Notes under the pieces: generated by a model
What the model saw: only the letters and a program-made list of their open reading frames with translations
Databases searched by the model: none
What the model was told of the DNA's origin: nothing
Program-made: the position numbers and the translations under genes
In this document: positions 33,537 through 42,620 of the stretch, in pieces
How positions within the stretch are numbered: the first letter of the stretch is position 1
Layout: each line of letters starts with the position of its first letter
From: Firm-13 sp037143795
GTDB lineage: Bacteria > Bacillota > Clostridia > Saccharofermentanales > Saccharofermentanaceae
Reading direction: 5' to 3'
Assembly (NCBI GenBank): GCA_037143795.1
Contig: JBAWXZ010000018.1
Span: 1 to 64,000 of the forward strand
Length of the DNA: 64,000 bases

Positions 33537-33845
33537 ATGTATGCTGTAATATTAACAGGCGGCAAGCAGTACAAAGTTGTTGTTGGCGAAGAGGTTTTCA
33601 TCGAGAAGCTTGAGGGCGAATCTGGTGAGGCCGTGAAATTTGACACAGTTCTGGCCATTGGTGATGATGATGGATTGAAGGCAGGCGCTGCAGTTAAGAC
33701 TGCAACCGTAGCCGGAGAAATTGTCAGACAGGGCAAGAATAAGAAGATTGTCATTTACAAGTACAAGGCTAAAAAGGGATATCGTCGTAAGAACGGACAC
33801 AGACAGCCTTATACAAGAGTTCGTATCACAGCTATCAACGCTTGA
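33537..33845 (+). CDS. rplU: 50S ribosomal protein L21
   Basis: 102 residues, starting MYAVILTGGKQYKVVVGEEV and ending KGYRRKNGHRQPYTRVRITAI, the L21 signature. The frame is open upstream to 33435, but that would start before the -10 box; GGAGGG supports the ATG at 33537. First gene of the standard rplU-prp-rpmA operon. Confidence 0.98.
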   Translation: MYAVILTGGKQYKVVVGEEVFIEKLEGESGEAVKFDTVLAIGDDDGLKAGAAVKTATVAGEIVRQGKNKKIVIYKYKAKKGYRRKNGHRQPYTRVRITAINA

Positions 33846-33866
33846 TAGGAAGAAGAGAACTTTAGA

Positions 33867-34244
33867 ATGATTACTGTAGAGATACATAAGAATATATCGG
33901 GACGGATCGAATCACTTTCTGTGGCGGATCATTCCGGATATGCAGAGGCAGACAGTGACATCATCTGTGCCGGTGCTTCAACTCTTTTGTATACAGCAAT
34001 AGGGGCAATACAGGATTTATGCGGGCTGGATGATTTCTACCGCATAAACGAAGGATCCGATGAGGATTCCATTCCGTTTTCGGAGATTGTAATGCCTGTT
34101 TCAGCTCTTTCCGAAGAGCAGCTCCATGATTCACAGATTATTCTCCGGACGGTCGAGATCGGCCTGAAGCAGCTTGAAGAATCAGTGAATACGGAATATG
34201 GTAATCAATTTATACGAGTAGAAGAAATAACACATGACATGTAG
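33867..34244 (+). CDS. prp: Ribosomal-processing cysteine protease Prp
   Basis: 125 residues of the YsxB/Prp family. The catalytic pair is in DHSGYAEADSDIICAGASTLLY (His22 and Cys34 of the conserved H-x(n)-C arrangement). Prp removes the N-terminal extension of L27, and the L27 encoded next door carries that extension. Lies between rplU and rpmA as in most Firmicutes. Confidence 0.95.
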   Translation: MITVEIHKNISGRIESLSVADHSGYAEADSDIICAGASTLLYTAIGAIQDLCGLDDFYRINEGSDEDSIPFSEIVMPVSALSEEQLHDSQIILRTVEIGLKQLEESVNTEYGNQFIRVEEITHDM

Positions 34245-34256
34245 GAGGTGTAAGCA

Positions 34257-34538
34257 ATGATTAAAATGAATTTACAGCTCTTCGCACATAAGAAGGGAAT
34301 GGGATCGACCAAGAATGGCCGTGATTCCGCTTCCCAGCGTCTAGGTGCAAAGAAGGGTGACGGACAGTCTGTTATCGCAGGCAATATTCTCATCAGACAG
34401 CGTGGAACGAAAGTTCACCCCGGAACAAATGTAGGTAAAGGATCGGATGACACTCTTTATTCACTGATTGACGGACTTGTGAAGTATGAGCGTCTGGACA
34501 AGGATAGAAAAAAAGTAAGTGTTTATCCTGCTGTCTAA
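34257..34538 (+). CDS. rpmA: 50S ribosomal protein L27 with Prp-cleavable leader
   Basis: 93 residues. The N-terminus MIKMNLQLFAHKKGMGSTKN contains the Firmicute leader ending in L-F before A-H-K-K-G. Prp cuts after the Phe, exposing the N-terminus that reaches the peptidyl-transferase centre. The L27 body (GRDSASQRLGAKKGDGQ) is standard. Preceded by AGGAGGT; closed by a terminator. Confidence 0.98.
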   Translation: MIKMNLQLFAHKKGMGSTKNGRDSASQRLGAKKGDGQSVIAGNILIRQRGTKVHPGTNVGKGSDDTLYSLIDGLVKYERLDKDRKKVSVYPAV

Positions 34539-34569
34539 CGTCTTTTAAACAGAGCGAAATAGATTTATG

Positions 34570-34615
34570 AAAGAGGTCCGGCCCGATGATCCGTTCATTG
34601 GCTGGGCCTCTTTTG
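34570..34615 (+). terminator. Rho-independent terminator after rpmA
   Basis: AAAGAGGTCCGGCC and GGCTGGGCCTCTTT pair over 14 positions if two G-U pairs are allowed, followed by TTTT. Confidence 0.85.
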
Positions 34616-34654
34616 AATGTAACACACCTCAGGTAAAGTAATAAGGAGAATAAA

Positions 34655-35923
34655 ATGTTAGTTGATCATGCAAAAATTTACGTTAAAGGCGGCGATGGCG
34701 GTAATGGTATGGTATCTTTTCATCGCGAAAAGTATATCACCAACGGTGGACCTGACGGCGGAGACGGCGGAAAAGGCGGCGATGTGGTTTTCTATGCTAC
34801 CGATGATCAGTCGACCCTGCAAAGTTTCCGGTTTAAGCGTAAATTTGTTGCAGACGACGGCGAAAAGGGACTGTTCCGCAAGATGTATGGCCGCGGCGCA
34901 GAGGATCTTCGAATTGCAGTTCCTGTCGGAACAATGATTACAAATGCAAAAACTGGACGCACGATTGCCGATCTTACGGAAGCCGGGGAAGAAGTCATTG
35001 TTGCCAAGGGCGGGAAGGGCGGACAGGGGAATTTTCATTTTTCCAACTCGGTTCGCCAGGCTCCGGGCTTTGCACGGGCAGGAATTATCGGCGATGAGCT
35101 TGAACTTATCGTTGAACTCAAACTCCTTGCGGATGTCGGGCTGATCGGATTTCCCAATGTCGGAAAATCGACGCTGCTTTCTGTTGTTTCGGCTGCAAGG
35201 CCTCAAATAGCCGATTATCATTTCACGACAATCGAGCCTAATCTGGGTGTTGTCGCTGTCGGTGATACCAGCTTTGTTATGGCGGATATCCCGGGAATTA
35301 TCGAGGGTGCGGCTGACGGCGCAGGTCTTGGGCATGATTTCCTCAGGCACATTGAGAGAACAAGGCTTTTAATCCATGTAGTTGATGTTTCCGGAAGCGA
35401 AGGAAGAGATCCTATCGAAGACGTTGACAGCATCAATAATGAACTTGCCCTTTTCAATCCTCTTCTGGAAACGCGGCCCCAGATCATAGCCGCCAATAAA
35501 ATGGATATGGCTGATGAGAAGCAAATTAAGGATTTCGTTACGGAAATGAACCGTAGAGGCTATGTTGTATTTCCGATTTCGGCTGCTATTGCGGACGGAA
35601 CACAGGAACTTATGAATGCCGTAGCAGCAAAGCTGGTAACGCTTCCCAAGACGATTCTTCTTAAGGAAGCAAAGGAAGAGACAATATATCGATTTGAGGC
35701 AGAAGCGCTTTTCAAAGTGGATGTTTCAGATAATGTATATACGGTTACCGGTGCATGGATGAAAAATATTGTGGACTCCACCAATTTTGACGACCCGGAT
35801 TCCCTGCAGTATTTTCAGCGTATTATCCGTAAGAAGGGTGTTATCGATGCCCTTAAGAAGGCAGGCGTTAAAGAGGGAGACCTTGTACGCATGTATGATC
35901 TTGAGTTTGAATATATTGAGTAA
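34655..35923 (+). CDS. obgE: GTPase ObgE/CgtA
   Basis: 422 residues. The glycine-rich Obg fold (GGDGGNGMVSFHREK, GGPDGGDGGKGGDV) covers about 1-158. The GTPase domain has the P-loop GFPNVGKSTLL near residue 170, DIPGIIEGAADGAGLGHDFLRHIERT and NKMD. The Firmicute-type OCT domain occupies the last 80 residues. Involved in late 50S assembly and stringent signalling. ATG follows AAGGAG. It continues the rplU-rpmA block but has its own leader after a terminator. Confidence 0.98.
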   Translation: MLVDHAKIYVKGGDGGNGMVSFHREKYITNGGPDGGDGGKGGDVVFYATDDQSTLQSFRFKRKFVADDGEKGLFRKMYGRGAEDLRIAVPVGTMITNAKTGRTIADLTEAGEEVIVAKGGKGGQGNFHFSNSVRQAPGFARAGIIGDELELIVELKLLADVGLIGFPNVGKSTLLSVVSAARPQIADYHFTTIEPNLGVVAVGDTSFVMADIPGIIEGAADGAGLGHDFLRHIERTRLLIHVVDVSGSEGRDPIEDVDSINNELALFNPLLETRPQIIAANKMDMADEKQIKDFVTEMNRRGYVVFPISAAIADGTQELMNAVAAKLVTLPKTILLKEAKEETIYRFEAEALFKVDVSDNVYTVTGAWMKNIVDSTNFDDPDSLQYFQRIIRKKGVIDALKKAGVKEGDLVRMYDLEFEYIE

Positions 35924-36025
35924 TGCATAATATATTAAAATTTATTAATATTCGTAGTAATTTGTAATGAATTTTTTGTGTGGTTTGTGTATAATGAACT
36001 CATAAAAATACAGGAGGAATTGCCT

Positions 36026-36184
36026 ATGCAAAAGTATGTTTGTGATCTTTGTGGTTATGAGTATGATCCTGAGGCTGGCGATCCGGATAACGGTATTGCA
36101 CCGGGAACTTCTTTTGATGATCTTCCGGAAGATTGGACATGTCCTATTTGCGGCGCGACAAAAGATTCTTTCAGTGCGCTTTGA
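36026..36184 (+). CDS. Rubredoxin
   Basis: 52 residues with the iron-binding cysteines Cys6, Cys9, Cys39 and Cys42 (YVCDLCGY and WTCPICGA). Small one-electron carrier; the gene next door encodes a flavodiiron protein, its usual acceptor. A TATAAT lies at 35990-35995 and AGGAGG precedes the ATG. Terminator follows, so rubredoxin is transcribed separately from its partner. Confidence 0.98.
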   Translation: MQKYVCDLCGYEYDPEAGDPDNGIAPGTSFDDLPEDWTCPICGATKDSFSAL

Positions 36185-36242
36185 TTTGAACCTTATGCTA
36201 TCTATTTAGTTTGTCTGGTTCGTTATTTAATATCCGGATCAT

Positions 36243-36281
36243 AAGAGAGGCAGCACTTTCCAAAAGTGCCGCCTCTTTTTT
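36243..36281 (+). terminator. Rho-independent terminator after the rubredoxin gene
   Basis: Stem AGAGGCAGCACTTT / AAAGTGCCGCCTCT with one internal mismatch, then a run of T. Confidence 0.92.
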
Positions 36282-36371
36282 GCCGATTTCCTTCAGATTG
36301 CCTGATAGGCATTGCTCTTTTTAGAGCCGCATCGTAAAATGTATTCAGTTTCATTTGGTAAGGAGGACAAC

Positions 36372-37583
36372 ATGCCAGCATTAGCTATCAGTGAAAATAT
36401 CCTTTGTGTAGGTGTTCAGCACCCGGATCGTAAAATGTTCGATTGCCTGATGCCAACCCCGTATGGTACATCCTATAATTCCTATCTCATCAGCGGTACA
36501 CAGAAAACGGCGCTGATTGACACAGTGGATCCTGATTTTTTCGAGGTGTTTCTTCGCAAACTTAAAAATCTTGAGATAAAGAAAATCGACTATATCGTTC
36601 TTCTTCATACCGAGCAGGATCATTCAGGCTCTATTGTGCAGCTTCTGAAGTATTATCCCGATGCCCAGCTCGTTGCAACCAGTAATGTAATCAAGCTTAT
36701 CAAGACACACCTTCATATTCCTTCCGAGCAGTTTACTGTTGTTGAGGAAGGCGAGGTACTCGACCTCGGGGAGCATTCGCTTACATTCCATAAAATACCT
36801 TTTGCGCACTGGCCGGACAACACCATGGCTTACGATAAGAAGAGCGGAATATTATTTTCAAGCGATTTGTTTGGTTCGCACTATGCTTCAGACAGGGTAT
36901 TCGCGACGGATAGTCACGAGATCAAAGATGCAGCACGTGCATATTATGCCGAAATTATGATGCCGTTTTCGCCGCAGGTCAGAAAATATACGGAAATGGT
37001 GGTTTCCATGGCTCCTGCCATGATTGCATCAGCTCACGGGCCGGTATGGAATGATCCTTCCCTTATTCTCAAAAAGTATCTGAAATGGACTGGTGTCCAG
37101 GTCAATAAGACTGTTGTTATCCCTTATGTAAGCATGCATGGAAGCACTAATGTAATTATGGAAAGACTGACATGGCGTCTCGCAAGAAGAGGTGTATCCG
37201 TTCTTTGCCGCAACCTGGGAGCCGATCCGGAGAGCCTTGTCGTGCAGACCGGGCATGTGCTTAATGATCTCGTTACAGCCGCGGCGGTTGTTTTCGCCAT
37301 ACCGACCGTGCTGGGCGGGCCGCATCCTGCGGGCGCATACTGCGCAATGGTCGTCAATGCGCTTCGTCCGCAGACACGTTTTATAGGACTGGTCGGTTCA
37401 TACGGCTGGGGTACAAAGATCGAAGAGGTATTTGTTTCCCTGACCAGCGGGTTGAAGAAGACACACAGACTGGAGACTTTATTATTTGAGGGGCTTCCGA
37501 CAGAACAGGATCTTCTGAAAGTCGATGAATATGCCGACGCCCTTGCAGATAAAATACTCGCACTGGGAGAAGAACTTCTCTGA
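36372..37583 (+). CDS. fprA: Flavodiiron protein (A-type flavoprotein, FprA/ROO)
   Basis: 403 residues. The N-terminal metallo-beta-lactamase domain carries a full set of diiron ligands: H79-x-E81-x-D83-H84 in LLHTEQDHSGS, a later His in FAHWPDN, Asp in FSSDLFGSHYASD and His in ASAHGPVW. The C-terminal flavodoxin domain begins near residue 250 (VVIPYVSMHGSTNVIMERL). It reduces O2 to water or NO to N2O with electrons from rubredoxin, protecting an anaerobe. ATG follows AGGAGG. Its stop is directly adjacent to the convergent DUF4364 stop. Confidence 0.96.
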   Translation: MPALAISENILCVGVQHPDRKMFDCLMPTPYGTSYNSYLISGTQKTALIDTVDPDFFEVFLRKLKNLEIKKIDYIVLLHTEQDHSGSIVQLLKYYPDAQLVATSNVIKLIKTHLHIPSEQFTVVEEGEVLDLGEHSLTFHKIPFAHWPDNTMAYDKKSGILFSSDLFGSHYASDRVFATDSHEIKDAARAYYAEIMMPFSPQVRKYTEMVVSMAPAMIASAHGPVWNDPSLILKKYLKWTGVQVNKTVVIPYVSMHGSTNVIMERLTWRLARRGVSVLCRNLGADPESLVVQTGHVLNDLVTAAAVVFAIPTVLGGPHPAGAYCAMVVNALRPQTRFIGLVGSYGWGTKIEEVFVSLTSGLKKTHRLETLLFEGLPTEQDLLKVDEYADALADKILALGEELL

Positions 37584-38129
37584 TTAAGACTTAAGCGAAG
37601 TTAATATGCTCATATAAATGTCGGCGGTGGATTCTTTCCATCGCCGGCACATTTTTTGTGCACTTTCTTCATCAGGGGCAAAAAGGGACAGATCTGCGGT
37701 CGTCCGCACGCCGTCCGACAATGTGAGGCGAACCTGATAAGCACCGTTGGCGTCAGGCAGATAACTGGCAATTATACTTGCTTCTTCATGGGCGGCCTGC
37801 TTCCATTTGGGGGCGGCTAATGTAAGATAAGCCCGGACATGAGCCGGAAGTGTCGGAAGAAGCTGCTGAAGAACGAGCTCGCCTTCTGGGGTGATGTCAC
37901 ACAACTCGAGTGGCCGCCCCATCGCATCAACGCGCTTTTCGCCTTTCCTGGATGCTTCAATTATGAATCTGTCCCGGATCAAATCTTCTTTTGCCTGGAC
38001 AAAAGAAAAGTAATCAAGATATAGCGAATCAACAGCCCAGTTCATAAGGTCCCCGGATGGGACGCTGCTTATCTGGTGGAGCATATACAAAAGAATCAAT
38101 TTGCCGTTGGGAAGATCAATATCAGGCAC
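37584..38129 (-). CDS. DUF4364 family protein
   Basis: 181 residues of DUF4364, a Clostridia-enriched family with a winged-helix-like N-terminal half (KLILLYMLHQI ... YLDYFSFVQAKEDLIRDRFI ... ITPEGELVLQQLLPTLP). A regulatory role is likely but unproven. The converging flavodiiron gene ends immediately next to it. A TATAAT is present on the minus strand at 38177-38172; its -35 box is weak. Confidence 0.85.
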   Translation of the reverse strand: MPDIDLPNGKLILLYMLHQISSVPSGDLMNWAVDSLYLDYFSFVQAKEDLIRDRFIIEASRKGEKRVDAMGRPLELCDITPEGELVLQQLLPTLPAHVRAYLTLAAPKWKQAAHEEASIIASYLPDANGAYQVRLTLSDGVRTTADLSLFAPDEESAQKMCRRWKESTADIYMSILTSLKS

Positions 38130-38447
38130 GGTGAGGCCTCACTTTCGCAAAAAAGTATTAGTCAGATCTGTATTATATAGGATTTGGTCCCGGGATGCTA
38201 TGATGTTTCTTTGGTATTCAACCCAGCGGCGAATTATTTGCACCGGCAAAACAGGCTTTCGTTCATTTGCTTTTCTTGTATCCAAAAAAAGAATTTGTGC
38301 GAATTTCCAGTGCTCTTTATATTCACACAACCCATAAGAAAATGCTATACTTACCAAAGACGCATCGCATTTGAGCCGTGCAAAGATATACATATGCGCA
38401 GGTGATTTGTTTTGGTCTGCGTAAATACAGACATTTAGGAGATTATG
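38130..38447. other. Divergent intergenic region between DUF4364 and pgi
   Basis: 318 bp containing a minus-strand -10 box near 38172 and the pgi promoter at 38322-38351. I see no gene or structured RNA in it; the pgi transcript would have a leader of about 90 nt. Confidence 0.6.
38322..38351 (+). promoter_or_regulatory. Promoter of pgi
   Basis: TTCACA at 38322-38327, 18-bp spacer, TATACT at 38346-38351. Confidence 0.65.
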
Positions 38448-39806
38448 ATGATTACACTTGATACAACCAATGTCCTTTCTTTTATTGATGAGACGCAAAT
38501 TGCACAGTTGGAACCTCAGGTGAAACTCGCTCACGACATGCTTCATAAGAAGAGCGGCCCCGGCAATGCTTTTCTGGGCTGGATGGATCTGCCTGTCAAT
38601 TACGACAAGGAAGAGTTTGCACGCATCCGCAAAGCGGCGGCAAAGATAAGAAAGGATTCGGATGTTCTTCTGGTTATCGGCATCGGCGGATCATATCTTG
38701 GTGCACGTGCGGCAATTGAGCTTCTCTCCCATTCCTTTGCCAACATCGTATCAAAGAAGGTCAGAAAAGCACCTCAGGTGATCTTCTGCGGCAACTCCAT
38801 AAGCGCTACATTTATGGCGGATTTGTTTGACATGCTGGAAGGTAAGGATGTTTCCGTCAATATTATATCGAAGTCCGGCACGACAACGGAACCTGCCATT
38901 GCATTCCGGATTTTCCGTTCCTTTATGGAGAAAAAATACGGCAAAAAGGAAGCCAGAGGTCGTATCTATGCTACGACTGACAAAGCCAGGGGTGCCCTTA
39001 AGGGGCTTGCGGTTGAGGAAGGATATGAATCCTTCGTTGTTCCCGATGATGTCGGCGGACGTTTTTCCGTACTTACAGCATGCGGCCTCCTGCCGATTGC
39101 TGTTGCCGGCATTGATATCCGCGAAATCATGAAAGGTGCTAAGGACGCTTCCCTTGCCTATAAGAAAGTATCCGTGACAGAGAATCCCTGCTACAGGTAT
39201 GCAGCCATCCGTAACTGCCTCCTGAGAAGCGGCTATTCTACGGAAATTCTGGTGAACTACGAGCCTTCATTCCATTATATGACGGAGTGGTGGAAGCAGC
39301 TTTTCGGCGAATCAGAGGGAAAAGACGGCCGCGGAATTTTTCCGGCCGGTGTTGATAATACGACGGATCTTCATTCGATGGGACAATATGTACAGGATGG
39401 CCAGCGGGTCCTGTTCGAGACCGTTGTACAGGTTGATATCGCCCGCCGTTCTTTTGAAATACCGAATGATAAGGACAATCTGGACGGATTGAATTTCCTC
39501 TCCGGCATGGATATGAACGAGGTTAACAGGAAGGCCCTGCAGGGAACCGTTCTCGCACATGTTGACGGAAAAGTACCTAATATGATTATTCATGTTCCTG
39601 AGCTCACACCTTACTGGTTAGGACAGCTTATTTTCTTCTTTGAGAAGGCATGCGGAATTTCCGGATATCTGCTGGCAGTAAATCCGTTTAACCAGCCGGG
39701 CGTGGAAGCATACAAAAAGAACATGTTTGCACTTCTCGGCAAACCCGGATATGAAAAGGAGAGAGGCATTCTTGAGAGGCGTCTCGCCGGTGAGGCAACA
39801 GAGTAA
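38448..39806 (+). CDS. pgi: Glucose-6-phosphate isomerase
   Basis: 452 residues, the short bacterial form typical of Firmicutes. It interconverts glucose-6-phosphate and fructose-6-phosphate. Signatures: VIGIGGSYLGARAAIELL, ISKSGTTTEPAIAFR, and GVDNTTDLHSMGQYVQDG. Two ATG codons stand in tandem (38445, 38448); AGGAG spacing favours the second. Confidence 0.97.
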   Translation: MITLDTTNVLSFIDETQIAQLEPQVKLAHDMLHKKSGPGNAFLGWMDLPVNYDKEEFARIRKAAAKIRKDSDVLLVIGIGGSYLGARAAIELLSHSFANIVSKKVRKAPQVIFCGNSISATFMADLFDMLEGKDVSVNIISKSGTTTEPAIAFRIFRSFMEKKYGKKEARGRIYATTDKARGALKGLAVEEGYESFVVPDDVGGRFSVLTACGLLPIAVAGIDIREIMKGAKDASLAYKKVSVTENPCYRYAAIRNCLLRSGYSTEILVNYEPSFHYMTEWWKQLFGESEGKDGRGIFPAGVDNTTDLHSMGQYVQDGQRVLFETVVQVDIARRSFEIPNDKDNLDGLNFLSGMDMNEVNRKALQGTVLAHVDGKVPNMIIHVPELTPYWLGQLIFFFEKACGISGYLLAVNPFNQPGVEAYKKNMFALLGKPGYEKERGILERRLAGEATE

Positions 39807-39960
39807 CTGACTGATTTGGGTTATCATGCAGGAAGAATTACATCACCGGCACCGGTGCGCTTTATCGTCTGACAGTCCGCATTTCGGAGGAGTGTCACTC
39901 GAGTATCGGGTCCGCATGTTTTCTTTCTGCTTTTTCTTTCGAATAGGGGGCCGGGAACGT

Positions 39961-40701
39961 ATGTCAAAAATCAAAATTTGCGGACTTCGCCGTCTGGAGG
40001 ATGCCTTCATAGTTAATGAGGGACAGCCTGATTTTGCGGGATTCATATTAACGCCTTCCAAACGTCAGGTTACCATCATACAGGCTGAGGCGATTTCAAA
40101 AGCTTTGTCTCCTTCCATAGCCAGGGTCGGTGTATTTGCAAAGGAGACGCCCGGGGAGATTGCAGAGGCAGCCATCATTCTTGAGCTTGACGGTATCCAG
40201 CTGCATTTTGATACCCCCCCCGGATTTCTGGATGAATTGAAAAACCTGTTAAGCCGGTTTCGATTCAAAAGGACTCCGTTTTTGTGGCAGAGGATTCCTG
40301 TATCCGCCGCTTCTGTGCCGCGATCAGATAACAAATCAGAAACAGGATCAGAATCAGGATCAGGTACCGCATCAGGGACGGATCTTTCGGAAAGGCTTGC
40401 ATCTTTTGCGGACTTATCGCTTTTTGACGGCCTGCTTCTTGATACGGTCCATGAAGGGCAGGATGGCGGGACCGGAATGACTTTTCCATGGCAGCCGGCC
40501 ATGGATTTCATTAAAAATAATAGGCTGGATACTTCCCGTATTATTGTCGCAGGCGGCCTGACAGTAGAAAATGTTGCCGGTGCGATATCATTTTTCAATC
40601 CCTTCGCGGTCGATGTATCGAGCGGCGTCGAAACCAATGGATACAAGGACCGCGAAAAGGTACTCCGTTTTCTGGAAACAGCAAGAAAGGCAAAGGTTTA
40701 G
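39961..40701 (+). CDS. trpF: Phosphoribosylanthranilate isomerase with a low-complexity insertion
   Basis: 246 residues. The start MSKIKICGLRRLEDA includes the catalytic Cys7, and FDGLLLDTVHEGQDGGTGMTFPW holds the catalytic Asp and the GGTG phosphate loop. The end VDVSSGVETNGYKDREKV is the TrpF signature. A Ser/Gly/Glu-rich insert (SDNKSETGSESGSGTASG) of about 30 residues lies mid-protein, probably in a surface loop. No other trp genes are in the window, so this is a detached trpF; the downstream radical-SAM gene starts 2 bp later. The ATG at 39961 is set by family alignment, as the ribosome-binding site is poor. Confidence 0.93.
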   Translation: MSKIKICGLRRLEDAFIVNEGQPDFAGFILTPSKRQVTIIQAEAISKALSPSIARVGVFAKETPGEIAEAAIILELDGIQLHFDTPPGFLDELKNLLSRFRFKRTPFLWQRIPVSAASVPRSDNKSETGSESGSGTASGTDLSERLASFADLSLFDGLLLDTVHEGQDGGTGMTFPWQPAMDFIKNNRLDTSRIIVAGGLTVENVAGAISFFNPFAVDVSSGVETNGYKDREKVLRFLETARKAKV

Positions 40702-40703
40702 TA

Positions 40704-42620
40704 ATGAGTTTTAAGAAAGATTACACCCCGGTCAGGATAGAACAGGGAGATCTTCTCGCCGTGGAGAATCCGGCGCGATATACGGGCGGCGAGTGGGGCA
40801 GTATAGTCAAACAGGAGGTTCTTGATGAAATTCAAATGACCGGCGGGACGGATTATATCCGATTCGCATTTTGTTTTCCGGATATTTATGAGATCGGGAT
40901 GAGTAATCTTGCTGTCCGTATTTTGTATAATGTACTCAACGAATGCCCCTATGTCTGGTGCGAGCGTGCCTTTTCGCCCTGGAAGGATATGGATGCACTG
41001 ATGCGTGAAAAAGGAATACCGCTGTTTTCAATCGAATCAAAGACCGCATTGCGCTCTTTTGATATTCTCGGTTTCACTCTTCAGTATGAGATGTGCTATA
41101 CCAACGTGCTCCAGATGCTTGATCTTTCCGGAATACCGCTTCGTTCGTGCGACCGCGGCGAGGAGGACCCCATAGTCTGTGCAGGCGGACCTGTAGTTTA
41201 TAACATCGAGCCAATGACAGATTTTCTGGACCTTATCATGATCGGTGAAGGCGAGGAAATGATACTTGAGCTTATGGCTGAAATGAAGCGCTATAAGGAC
41301 TCGCAGAAGACGTCCGCACCTATGACACGTGCCCAGTTTCTCGTTCGTGCGGTGCAAATCGAGGGTGTCTATGTGCCGTCTTTTTATGATGTCACATACA
41401 ATGAAGACGGGACGATCCACGATATTGCTTCCAATCAGGCAGAGGCACCTCAGAAAATCAGGAAAAGGATCATTCTCGATATGGATAGTGTACCCTTTCC
41501 GACAAATACCATTGTTCCCAATACAAAAGTAATTCACGACAGGGCTTACCTGGAACTCTTTCGCGGCTGCATCCGGGGGTGCCGGTTCTGTCAGGCCGGA
41601 TTTGTATACCGCCCTGTACGCGAAAGGTCAGCAAAAGTACTATGTGAACAGGGAATCGAAATTGAAAAAAACACAGGATATGATGAAATTGGAATGCTGT
41701 CCCTTTCGACCAGCGACTATACGGAACTAAATGTGCTGACTGACGATCTCCTTTCGGCATTTGAAGGTCACCACACCAGCCTGTCCCTTCCGTCCCTTCG
41801 TGTGGATTCCTTTTCACTGGAATTAACTGAAAAAGTGTCGAGTACCAGAAAATCCGGACTGACTTTTGCCCCGGAAGCCGGTACGCAGAGACTAAGGGAT
41901 GTTATCAACAAAGGAATTACAGAAGAAGATATCATGTCTTCGCTTGAGCTTGCCTTTGAAGGCGGGTGGAACAGCGTCAAGCTGTACTTCATGCTGGGAC
42001 TCCCGACAGAAACGCTCGAGGATGTTTCCGGAATAGCGGATCTGGTGCGCAGAATTGAAAAACTCTATTTTGAAATAGGTAAGCGGACCGGACAAAGGAT
42101 GAGAAGGCTCGAGCTTACTGTCTCAACTTCGATGTTTATACCCAAGCCGTTTACCCCTTTTCAATGGGAGAAACAAAACACCAAGGAAGAATTTACGGAA
42201 AAACAGCAGATCCTCAGGGACAGGCTCAGAAGTAAAAATATCAAATATATCTGGCATGACCTGGATACGTCCGTATGGGAGGTCGTCATTGCCAGGGGCG
42301 ACCGCCGGCTCGGCCCCGTCCTTCTGGATGGCTACCGTGCAGGCAATATGTTTGATGCGTGGGATGATTGTTTCGATATTGATAAATGGATGCCGATTCT
42401 GGAAAGTCACGGGCTTTCGGCCGGATTCTTTGCAACGCGGGAAAGGGAACCGCAGGAGGTATTACCCTGGGACCACATCGACTGCGGTGTGAGGAAGGAT
42501 TTTCTTCTGAGGGAAAGAGAACGTGCCTATGCCGGGGTTACTACCCCGTCATGCAGGGAAAATTGCGAAGACTGCGGAGCAGCCGGTTTCGGAGGAGGTG
42601 TGTGTTATGAATCAAAGTGA
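40704..42620 (+). CDS. Radical SAM protein, TIGR03960 family
   Basis: 638 residues. The N-terminal half resembles a B12-binding-like domain (FAFCFPDIYEIGMSNLAVRILYNVLNE). The radical-SAM cluster motif is C289-x3-C293-x2-C296 in RGCIRGCRFCQAG. It ends with a Cys-rich tail CRENCEDCGAAGFGGGVC. The family is always encoded with the TIGR03936/DUF2344 protein, as here (14-bp overlap). The substrate is unknown. In many Clostridia the pair precedes rng and rplU; here it lies 5 kb downstream of obgE. Confidence 0.93.
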   Translation: MSFKKDYTPVRIEQGDLLAVENPARYTGGEWGSIVKQEVLDEIQMTGGTDYIRFAFCFPDIYEIGMSNLAVRILYNVLNECPYVWCERAFSPWKDMDALMREKGIPLFSIESKTALRSFDILGFTLQYEMCYTNVLQMLDLSGIPLRSCDRGEEDPIVCAGGPVVYNIEPMTDFLDLIMIGEGEEMILELMAEMKRYKDSQKTSAPMTRAQFLVRAVQIEGVYVPSFYDVTYNEDGTIHDIASNQAEAPQKIRKRIILDMDSVPFPTNTIVPNTKVIHDRAYLELFRGCIRGCRFCQAGFVYRPVRERSAKVLCEQGIEIEKNTGYDEIGMLSLSTSDYTELNVLTDDLLSAFEGHHTSLSLPSLRVDSFSLELTEKVSSTRKSGLTFAPEAGTQRLRDVINKGITEEDIMSSLELAFEGGWNSVKLYFMLGLPTETLEDVSGIADLVRRIEKLYFEIGKRTGQRMRRLELTVSTSMFIPKPFTPFQWEKQNTKEEFTEKQQILRDRLRSKNIKYIWHDLDTSVWEVVIARGDRRLGPVLLDGYRAGNMFDAWDDCFDIDKWMPILESHGLSAGFFATREREPQEVLPWDHIDCGVRKDFLLRERERAYAGVTTPSCRENCEDCGAAGFGGGVCYESK

